From contig NZ_JAJEJP010000002.1 in NCBI RefSeq assembly GCF_021390495.1, positions 372,001-436,000 on the forward strand: a stretch of DNA of 64,000 nt, in the 5' to 3' direction. This document shows, in pieces, positions 7,999 to 14,108 of the stretch. The notes beneath the pieces are model-generated. The model saw only the letters and a list, made by a program, of their open reading frames with translations. It did no database searches and was not told where the DNA came from. Made by a program: the position numbers and the translations under genes. Every line of letters begins with the position of its first letter. Positions within the stretch are counted from its first letter, which is position 1. This stretch comes from Paraburkholderia sp. ZP32-5. Its GTDB lineage: Bacteria; Pseudomonadota; Gammaproteobacteria; Burkholderiales; Burkholderiaceae.

Positions 7999-9293
7999 GT
8001 ACCGTTCATGCAGTGCGGCAGATGGAGATCGACATGCTCGAAGCCGACTATCTGATCGAAACGCCGCTCGACCCGGCGCGCGTCGCCGAGGTGATGGCCG
8101 GCGAGCAATCGAGCGGCACGTTCGTACGGGTGGCTAACGAATCCGACGCGCTGCGAGCGCGCAGCCGCGCGAGCGTGGTGCGCGTCGAGGAACTCGAACC
8201 GGTCGGGCAGCCGTCGCTGCACAGCGCGTGGCTCACGCGCCAGCGCACGCCGGGACCGTGGCGGCGCGCGCGCATCACGCTGGCGTTTCCGATCGCCAAT
8301 ATCGGCGTGAATCTGCCGACGCTCGCCGCGACGGTGGCCGGCAATCTGTACGACCTTGGCGAAGTCACCGGCATGCGTCTGCTGTCGGTGCGTTTGCCGC
8401 CCGCGTATCGCGCGCATTTCGAATTGCCGCGCCATGGCGTGGCGGGCACGCGCGCGCTGACGCAGGTCAGCGGCCGGCCGATGATCGGTACGATCATCAA
8501 GCCGAACGTCGGCCTGAGCGCGACGGAAACGGCGGCGCTGGTGCGCGATCTGTGCGAGGCCGGTGTCGATTTCATCAAGGACGACGAGGTCTGCGCGAAC
8601 CCCGTGCATGCGCCGCTTGGCGAGCGCGTGCGCGCGGTGATGGCCGAAGTGCGCGCGTATCGCGAACGCAGCGGCCGGCCTGTGATGGTCGCGTTCAACA
8701 TCACCGACGATCTCGATTCGATGCGCGCGCATGCGGATCTCGTCGAGCATGAAGGCGGCAGTTGCGTAATGGCGAGCATCAACTGGTGCGGCTTCTCCGC
8801 GATCCAGTCGCTGCGTCGCTCTACACCGCTGGTGCTGCACGCGCATCGCAATGGCTACGGGATGATGTCGCGCGACCCGGCGCTCGGCATGTCGTTTCAG
8901 GCGTATCAAACACTGTGGCGGCTCGCCGGTGTCGACCATATGCACGTGCATGGTCTCGCAGGCAAGTTCGCGCAGAGCGACGCCGAGGTGATCGAGTCCG
9001 CGCGCGATTGTGCGGAGCCGCTCGCGCCTGGCTACTACGACAGCGTGCTGCCCGCGTTTTCGTCGGGGCAATGGGCGGGCACCGCGCAAGCGACGTACGA
9101 CGCAGTGCAGTCGAACGATCTGCTGTTCATGTGCGGCGGCGGCATTCTTGCTCATCCCGATGGCCCAGCGGCGGGCGTCGCGAGCGTGCGCCAGGCCTGG
9201 GCGGCGGTGCAGGCCGGCGTGCCGCTCGCGACCTACGCGGAGAATATGACCGAACTGCGGCACGCGTTGCAGTTTTTCGGCGCTCGCGCGTGA
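7995..9293 (+). CDS. RuBisCO-like protein (form IV-type RLP)
   Basis: This is a 432-residue RuBisCO large-subunit superfamily member. Visible motifs are GTIIKPNVGL, with Lys169 at the RuBisCO Lys175 position but Asn171 where Lys177 is expected; DFIKDDEVCANP, with Lys195 as the carbamylated lysine plus Asp197/Glu198 as Mg ligands; HAHRNG; HVHGLAGKF; and a Gly-rich phosphate loop MCGGGILAHPDGP. Metal-enolate chemistry is retained, but true CO2 fixation is unlikely. RLPs act as tautomerases, isomerases, or as decarboxylases/transcarboxylases in D-apionate catabolism. The association with a DUF1537 kinase and a TRAP transporter fits the last type. The ATG overlaps the preceding stop (ATGA). Confidence 0.9.
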   Translation: MSTVHAVRQMEIDMLEADYLIETPLDPARVAEVMAGEQSSGTFVRVANESDALRARSRASVVRVEELEPVGQPSLHSAWLTRQRTPGPWRRARITLAFPIANIGVNLPTLAATVAGNLYDLGEVTGMRLLSVRLPPAYRAHFELPRHGVAGTRALTQVSGRPMIGTIIKPNVGLSATETAALVRDLCEAGVDFIKDDEVCANPVHAPLGERVRAVMAEVRAYRERSGRPVMVAFNITDDLDSMRAHADLVEHEGGSCVMASINWCGFSAIQSLRRSTPLVLHAHRNGYGMMSRDPALGMSFQAYQTLWRLAGVDHMHVHGLAGKFAQSDAEVIESARDCAEPLAPGYYDSVLPAFSSGQWAGTAQATYDAVQSNDLLFMCGGGILAHPDGPAAGVASVRQAWAAVQAGVPLATYAENMTELRHALQFFGARA

Positions 9294-9316
9294 GTGCGCT
9301 TCGAGACCGCGACAAG

Positions 9317-10738
9317 ATGATAGAAACACACGGCTCACACGACTTGTCTGAAGCGCACCGCGGAGGTCCAGCCTACGCGTTCTATGGCGACGACTTCACC
9401 GGTGCGACCGATACGCTCGCGCATCTTGCGCGCGCGGGTCTGCGCACGATGCTGTTGTTCGCGCCGCCCGATGCAGCGCGTCTTGCGATGCTGGGTCGGC
9501 TCGACGCACTCGGCGTTGCAGGCGCCGCGCGAACGATGGCGCCGGCTGCGCAGCAGCAGGAACTCGTGCGCGTCGGCGCTGCGTTCGCCGCGCTCGGCGT
9601 GCGTGTGATCCACTACAAGGTCTGTTCGACGTTCGATAGCGCGCCTCATACCGGCAGTATCGGTGTCGCGATTCGCACGCTGCGCGAGTACTGTGCGAAC
9701 GAACTCGTTGCGATCGTCGGCGGTCAACCGAATTTGCGGCGCTATTGCGTGTTCGGCCAGCTATTCGCGGCGGCCGGCGCACACGATGGACAACACGCGA
9801 TCTACCGGATAGACCGCCATCCGACGATGAGCCGCCATCCCGTCACGCCGATGAACGAAGCGGATCTGCGCGTGCATTTGCAACGACAAGGCGTCGAGCA
9901 TGTGCAGTCGATCGACTGGCGCAGCTATGCGACGGACGATATCGCGTTGCAAACCGAAGTGCGGCGCAAGCTCGCTGCGAAGCCGGACGCGTTGCTATTC
10001 GACGTACTCGACGATACGCACCTGCAGGCGATCGGCAGGATCATCGTGCGTTATGCCGCGCAGTCGGCGCCATTGCTCGCGATTGGCGCGAGCAGTGTCG
10101 CGCAGGCATATGCATTGGCATGCGAAACGCGAGTGGAAGTGGTAACGCCAAACGAGGCGGCCACGCCGTTGGCGCGCGCGCGGGGTCCGGTATTCGTGAT
10201 GGCCGGCAGCCTGTCGCCGGTGACCGAGGTGCAGATCGAGTCCGCGCACTCGTATTTGCGTGTGGAACTGGATCCACTGCGAATGACGGGTGATTCGGCG
10301 TCGGCCTATCTGGCGGATCGTGTCGCCGCGATTACGGGGCCGTTGCGCGACGGACGCAATGTGCTGGCATTTACCGCACGGCGCGTGGTGACCGCGGTGG
10401 CGACCGGCGAAAGCACCACACATTCCAGTAACGACAGCGCTGCGCAATCGCAACTCGCGCATGCATGCGCGGCGCTGCTGCAACAGGTGCTAGACAAGGT
10501 GCGATTGCAACGTATCGGTATTGCGGGCGGCGATACGTCGAGTATTGCCGTGCGTGCGCTCGATGCGTGGGGACTGTCCTATCTGGCGCCGCTGTCGGCT
10601 GGCGTCACGATGTGCCGCCTGCATTCCGACCGCGCGGAACTCGACGGCATGGAGATCATGCTGAAGGGCGGTCAAATGGGCGACGCGGATCTGTTCGAGC
10701 AATTGATCGACGGCTGCGCTGCTGAACAAAGTACTTAG
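9317..10738 (+). CDS. DUF1537 family four-carbon/sugar-acid kinase
   Basis: This is a 473-residue protein with the DUF1537 N-terminal signature YAFYGDDFTGATD and the C-terminal nucleotide-binding segment GIAGGDTSSIAVRAL. Characterised members are ATP-dependent kinases for tetronates, 3-oxo-tetronates, D-threonate, hydroxy-pyruvaldehyde-type acids and 3-oxo-isoapionate. Here it would phosphorylate the substrate that the RuBisCO-like protein then acts on. The start is uncertain: GTG at 9290 overlaps the upstream stop (GTGA) and would add nine residues, whereas ATG at 9317 is the first ATG. The stop overlaps the convergent dehydrogenase stop by four bases. Confidence 0.88.
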   Translation: MIETHGSHDLSEAHRGGPAYAFYGDDFTGATDTLAHLARAGLRTMLLFAPPDAARLAMLGRLDALGVAGAARTMAPAAQQQELVRVGAAFAALGVRVIHYKVCSTFDSAPHTGSIGVAIRTLREYCANELVAIVGGQPNLRRYCVFGQLFAAAGAHDGQHAIYRIDRHPTMSRHPVTPMNEADLRVHLQRQGVEHVQSIDWRSYATDDIALQTEVRRKLAAKPDALLFDVLDDTHLQAIGRIIVRYAAQSAPLLAIGASSVAQAYALACETRVEVVTPNEAATPLARARGPVFVMAGSLSPVTEVQIESAHSYLRVELDPLRMTGDSASAYLADRVAAITGPLRDGRNVLAFTARRVVTAVATGESTTHSSNDSAAQSQLAHACAALLQQVLDKVRLQRIGIAGGDTSSIAVRALDAWGLSYLAPLSAGVTMCRLHSDRAELDGMEIMLKGGQMGDADLFEQLIDGCAAEQST

Positions 10739-11535
10739 CCATTACCGGCAAAGCCCGGATAAAGCGTCATTCCGCCATCGACGAATAGCGTCGTGCCCAC
10801 CACATAGTCGCTTTCGTCCGATGCGAGCCAAACGGCGGCTTTGCCGATATCGTCCACGTTGCCGATACGGCCATACGGAATCAATTGCAGCAGCTTGTCG
10901 AGCGCTTGCTGCGAATCCCATGCATCCTTGTTGATCGGCGTGCGGATTGCGCCCGGTGCAATCGAATTAACGCGGATACGCTCGGGCGCAACTTCTTGCG
11001 CGAGCGACTGCATCATCATCCGGATACCGCCTTTTGATGCCGCGTAATTGACGTGCCCGGCCCACGGAATCAGCTCGTGAACCGAACTGATGCAAATGAT
11101 CTTGCCGAGTGCTTTGGAAACGGGCGTCGCGCCGCGCCGGCGGAATTCCCTGACCGCGGCCTGGCAGGTGAGGAACTGACCAGTCAGATTGGTCGACAGA
11201 ACCAGTTGCCAATCGTCGAGCGTCATATCCGCGAATGCACTGTCTTTCTGCAAGCCGGCATTCGCGATCACGATATCGACTCCACCGAAGCGCGCGCGGC
11301 TTGCATCGAACATATCGGCTACCTGAGTGGAATCCGAAACATCGGCTTGAATTGCAAGCGCGGAGCCTCCCGCCTTTTCGATCTCGCTCGCGAGCTGTTG
11401 CGCCGATTCTGCGTGCGAGTGGTAATTCAGCACAACGGCCGCGCCCGCGTTTGCGAGTGCCTGCGCGACGCCATAGCCGATTCCCGAACTCGCGCCCGTA
11501 ATCAACGCCACCTGATTGGCGAGCAATTTTTCCAT
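10735..11535 (-). CDS. short-chain dehydrogenase/reductase (glucose dehydrogenase-like)
   Basis: This is a 266-residue classical SDR. The cofactor motif is TGASSGIG, with NAG further on; the catalytic Ser-Tyr-Lys set lies in ICISSVHEL and NYAASKGG. APGAIRTPINKD and the end DGGMTLYPGF resemble glucose/ribitol/polyol dehydrogenases. GGAG lies 7 bases upstream of ATG 11535; much longer upstream translation is spurious. It converges on the DUF1537 kinase gene and was probably recruited to the same sugar-acid pathway as an NAD(P)-dependent oxidoreductase. The substrate is unknown. Confidence 0.9.
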   Translation of the reverse strand: MEKLLANQVALITGASSGIGYGVAQALANAGAAVVLNYHSHAESAQQLASEIEKAGGSALAIQADVSDSTQVADMFDASRARFGGVDIVIANAGLQKDSAFADMTLDDWQLVLSTNLTGQFLTCQAAVREFRRRGATPVSKALGKIICISSVHELIPWAGHVNYAASKGGIRMMMQSLAQEVAPERIRVNSIAPGAIRTPINKDAWDSQQALDKLLQLIPYGRIGNVDDIGKAAVWLASDESDYVVGTTLFVDGGMTLYPGFAGNG

Positions 11536-11720
11536 TACATGCTCCGGTGAGATCCGACAGCAGAAGAATTGCGCTTGAACAATGAAACAACGATGAAGAG
11601 GCGAAGAAACGACGAGGCCGTCGCGTACCGGCGCGTCGCATTGCGCGCTTGTACACGGCGGCCCGTCTGAAATTGCGGTGTGACTTGAGTAACTTATATC
11701 ACCTCGCCGTATCACCCCCG

Positions 11721-11876
11721 CTATATCACGCCGGCGATCAGCAATACGATCACCACGACGACGATGACGCCGACTCCGCCGGTAGGACCATAGCCCCACG
11801 AGCGGCTATGCGGCCATGCTGGAAAGGCGCCGATAAGTAGCAGAATCAGCACAATCAGAAGAATGGTTCCTAACAT
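11721..11876 (-). CDS. DUF3309 family small membrane protein
   Basis: This is a 51-residue protein with a first hydrophobic helix (MLGTILLIVLILLLIGAFP), the family motif WPHSRSWGYGP, and a second helix rich in Val/Ile. GGGAGGT precedes ATG 11876 at good spacing. Members are short two-helix membrane proteins common in Burkholderiales and rhizobia, often stress-associated, with no defined function. It is transcribed toward the SDR gene but about 185 bases separate them, so joint transcription is unclear. Confidence 0.8.
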   Translation of the reverse strand: MLGTILLIVLILLLIGAFPAWPHSRSWGYGPTGGVGVIVVVVIVLLIAGVI

Positions 11877-12104
11877 GTTATGACCTCCCGCCTGGTTGAT
11901 AAGGACCTGCCTTCCCGGCACGGCCATGCAAGGCCGCAGGGATATCCCTATCGAGCAAACGCTATGCCTGAGGCCGGCGCATTGCCGGATTGCCTCGTGC
12001 ATCGGTGCCGCACGCGGAGTCTTCAGCTAGTTGGAACGGCACGCGGCGTACGCGCGAAACGTAAGCAGGGTGCCGTTTTTCCAATTGCGGACACGTCGCG
12101 CGTC

Positions 12105-12311
12105 CTATAGATAGGTCCCGCTGATGCGGCCTTCGAAGATCGCGGTGTTGATTTCCCAATCGTCGACATGGCCGGTGCTATTGCCGTCCACGGTGACGAC
12201 GACGGAACGGCCGCCGTGCAGCGTCTTCATCTGCTCGACGCTCAGGGTTTTTTCGCGGGACGCGTCGCCGTCGCGACGTGGCAGGTCTTTGATGATGACA
12301 GTGGCTTTCAT
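12105..12311 (-). CDS. P1: short double-glycine-leader peptide, divergent member
   Basis: This is a 68-residue peptide with a strong ribosome-binding site (AAGGAG, ATG 12311). It begins MKATVIIKDLP and carries LSVEQMKTLHGG at residues 23-34. This matches the leader pattern of the other five peptides (I-x-D-L near the start, hydrophobic spacing, terminal Gly-Gly), but with an eight-residue insertion. Cleavage after GG would release a 34-residue core (RSVVVTV... to GTYL) with no Cys. The core has acidic and Asn/Thr character and does not resemble the other cores. It is the last gene of the P4-P3-P2-P1 minus-strand series. A 331-base gap separates it from P2, so it may have its own promoter. Confidence 0.7.
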   Translation of the reverse strand: MKATVIIKDLPRRDGDASREKTLSVEQMKTLHGGRSVVVTVDGNSTGHVDDWEINTAIFEGRISGTYL

Positions 12312-12642
12312 GGCATTTCTCCTTGACGTGAAAAGGCGAGCAGGGTGCGGCGCCCGCATCGATTTCTGCAAGGCCTATGCCAATGTGCGTGGACGTGGTG
12401 AGCAAAATCGCCTACTGGCTGAGGCGCGCGTCCAGACGGGGATCGCCGTGAGCGCATGGATATCGCACGAGGGAAACGCAAGCGAGCTCACCGCGAAGTG
12501 TTCGCGCGAGCCTCACGTATCGCGTGGGAATGGTGGGATTGCACCGGCGTTTTGCACGAATCAAAGCCCGCAAAAGCCGATGCAAAAGAATACGGCACGC
12601 GCGATTCGAGCGTACCGTGAAGCGTCCGATCTAGCAGCGGTA
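12312..12642. other. gene-free spacer between P2 and P1
   Basis: About 330 bases with no supportable gene on either strand. Open frames here are poorly initiated shadows. I found no sigma-54 type element in it. Confidence 0.5.
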
Positions 12643-12861
12643 CTAGCGACGCTTCTGTTTGCGTTGCAGGGCTGTCTCGCCGATACGCTGATGCGCGGCC
12701 GGGAATCCCGGCGGATATTCGACGACTCGCGTTCCGACCGGCACCAGTGGCGCGGCGATAGTCGAGTGCGCACCGACGCGCGCGCCACCGACGATCGCGG
12801 CCATCGCCTCACGGTCCAGTTCGACGTTCTCGGTCAGATCGTTGATTTTGAGCTTGGCCAT
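12643..12861 (-). CDS. P2: double-glycine-leader secreted peptide
   Basis: This is a 72-residue peptide. Its leader is exactly 26 residues: LKINDL at positions 4-9, VELDREAMAAIVGG ending at position 26. It is preceded by GGAG at good spacing before ATG 12861. The 46-residue core is Cys-free, Pro-rich in the middle (PLVPVGTRVVEYPPGFP) and ends in a basic run KQKRR. The core differs from the Asn-rich cores of P3-P6, so it may have a separate role. By analogy with microcin V and class II bacteriocins, the GG leader would be removed by the C39 peptidase domain of the exporter at 27180-30248. Confidence 0.8.
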   Translation of the reverse strand: MAKLKINDLTENVELDREAMAAIVGGARVGAHSTIAAPLVPVGTRVVEYPPGFPAAHQRIGETALQRKQKRR

Positions 12862-12883
12862 GGCGGCTCCATAAAAGCAATCG

Positions 12884-12914
12884 GGCGGCCGGACCTGGTC
12901 AGGTTCCGGCCGCC
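12884..12914 (-). terminator. hairpin between P3 and P2
   Basis: GGCGGCCGGA (12884-12893) is the exact complement of 12905-12914, with an 11-base loop that can itself partly pair. It lies 23 bases upstream of the P2 start on the transcript. It may attenuate transcription, protect an mRNA end, or set the P3:P2 ratio. Confidence 0.55.
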
Positions 12915-13050
12915 GCGCCTGCATGTGGTTCGGCATATCGAGGTCTCAGCGCACTATCAGTATAAGTATAGGAAATCCGTTTGCGGCTTGCGTGGTGGCG
13001 ACATGGCCGCGGCACGGGAGGAACCCCCGTTCCCGCGCTGCTGCATGCGA

Positions 13051-13341
13051 TCACACGGCAGCGTAGTTGGTAGCGAACAACGACGGATCGACACTCAGCT
13101 TGAACGGCACGGCGCCCGCGCCGTTGATATGAACGTCGTTGAATGCCGCGACGTTCACGTATTGCTGCTGAACCAGGTTCTGGTTCACCGTGACGTTGAT
13201 GTTGGCGATACCGGCAAGACTGCCGAGGCCGCCCGAAGGCATGCCGGGCACGCTGCTGCCGGTGCCGCCGGCCAGCGCGGACATGGCTCGGCGGTCGAGC
13301 TCGCGGGCGCCGGGCAGGTCGCGAATCATGAGGGATGACAT
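13051..13341 (-). CDS. P3: double-glycine-leader secreted peptide, Asn/Val-rich
   Basis: This is a 96-residue peptide. The 26-residue leader carries LMIRDL at 4-9 and ELDRRAMSALAGG up to position 26. GGAG precedes ATG 13341. The 70-residue core is Cys-free, opens with a Gly/Ser/Pro-rich linker and continues with an alternating polar/hydrophobic stretch rich in Asn, Gln and Val (INVTVNQNLVQQQYVNV, FNDVHINGAG) and a VDPSL motif. That motif corresponds to the DPxV element of P4 and P5. The pattern suggests beta-strand or fibre formation rather than a helical pore-forming bacteriocin; this is inference from composition. Confidence 0.82.
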   Translation of the reverse strand: MSSLMIRDLPGARELDRRAMSALAGGTGSSVPGMPSGGLGSLAGIANINVTVNQNLVQQQYVNVAAFNDVHINGAGAVPFKLSVDPSLFATNYAAV

Positions 13342-13429
13342 GGCGTTTCTCCAGAAAAGCATGGAAAGCGGACATGAACGGCGCGCGGCGAAGCGGCCCG
13401 CGGTAGCGGGTGCCTCGCCGCGTCACACA

Positions 13430-13699
13430 TTACATGTGGATGTTGTTGTCCGACTTGACCGACGGATCGAACGACGAGGTGATGCCGGCAGCGAGCGCAA
13501 CGTTGTTGCCGTTGGCGTTCTGGAAGTTCAGTTCGTTGCTGATCAGCTGCGTCGCGGTGACGGTCTTGCTGTTGTTCGTGGCAGTGACCGGGCTGAAGTT
13601 GTAGTACAGGCTCGGGCCGAAGCCGCCGCGCACGGCGCGCATTGCCTTGCTGTCGAGTTGTTCGGTGACGGCGAGGTCTTTGATCATCAGCGTTTTCAT
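13430..13699 (-). CDS. P4: double-glycine-leader secreted peptide, Asn-rich (paralogue of P5)
   Basis: This is an 89-residue peptide. The leader has LMIKDL at 4-9 and EQLDSKAMRAVRGG ending at residue 26. GGAG precedes ATG 13699. The 63-residue core is Cys-free and contains NNSKTVTATQLIS, QNANGNNVAL, a DPSV motif and the terminal NNIHM. P5 shows the same order of motifs, so the two are clear paralogues on opposite strands 6.4 kb apart. A sigma-54 promoter lies 75 bases upstream (13774-13789). P4 is probably the first gene of the P4-P3-P2-P1 series. Confidence 0.88.
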   Translation of the reverse strand: MKTLMIKDLAVTEQLDSKAMRAVRGGFGPSLYYNFSPVTATNNSKTVTATQLISNELNFQNANGNNVALAAGITSSFDPSVKSDNNIHM

Positions 13700-13744
13700 G
13701 GTGAGTCTCCTGAAAGAAAGTTTCGCAGTGTTGCGAGTGGTTGT

Positions 13745-13761
13745 GAGCAACTTGTTTGCTC
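13745..13761 (-). other. 5'-UTR inverted repeat shared by P4 and P5 transcripts
   Basis: On the minus strand GAGCAA and TTGCTC flank five bases. The element starts at about +1/+2 relative to the sigma-54 promoter at 13774-13789. A near-identical element occupies the same place upstream of P5 (20078-20096). Confidence 0.65.
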
Positions 13762-13773
13762 GGACATCACTAA

Positions 13774-13789
13774 TGCACAGGCTGTGCCA
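13774..13789 (-). promoter_or_regulatory. sigma-54 (-24/-12) promoter of the P4-P3-P2-P1 series
   Basis: Minus strand TGGCACAGCCTGTGCA: GG and GC are separated by 10 bases, and the -24 half (TGGCAC) matches consensus fully. It lies 75 bases before the P4 start. Confidence 0.8.
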
Positions 13790-13911
13790 GTTTTATTCAA
13801 GGATCCTGAGAAAGTCGGCAAAGCCGCGTCGTATAAGGGCTTTGCGTTGGGCTCGATGTTGTCGACCAGGGTGCCGGTGGGCTCTATGAGGCCGAGGGCG
13901 ATGGTGGCCGT

Positions 13912-13936
13912 CCGACACACGGGTGGGCCCTGTTGG
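13912..13936. promoter_or_regulatory. candidate enhancer for the P4 sigma-54 promoter
   Basis: CCGACA (13912-13917), 13 bases, TGTTGG (13931-13936), about 125-145 bases upstream of the -24 box. It matches CCAACA-N13-TGTTGG upstream of P5 with one mismatch. Low to moderate certainty. Confidence 0.4.
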
Positions 13937-14108
13937 TTCCTCCACGACACCAGCATGCGATGGAAGAATTTCGGCGCGTCGTTCGTTTGTGTTTTGTCTG
14001 GTTTGTCCGGTTTGCGAAAGCTCAGACCGGGAGCTAGTATCGAATCGGCACATGTAACTGGTTACGACAGGTTCTCTATCGACCCGCGTGGCTCCCGTCG
14101 CATGCGAC

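Noticed and set aside
7995..9293. Autotrophic RuBisCO
   Set aside because: The second active-site lysine is replaced by Asn, there is no small subunit or phosphoribulokinase gene, and the context is sugar-acid catabolism.
7929..9338. 469-codon antisense ORF across the RuBisCO-like gene
   Set aside because: Antisense artefact of codon bias; the plus-strand frame has full RLP motifs.
12105..13699. Lanthipeptide or sactipeptide cluster
   Set aside because: Peptide cores contain no cysteine, and no LanM, radical-SAM or YcaO-type enzyme is encoded nearby.
13955..13990. Weak -24/-12-like element (TGGAAGAATTTCGGCG) upstream of the kinase gene
   Set aside because: Only GG and GC match; flanking bases deviate strongly from the sigma-54 consensus and it lies about 140 bases from the start.
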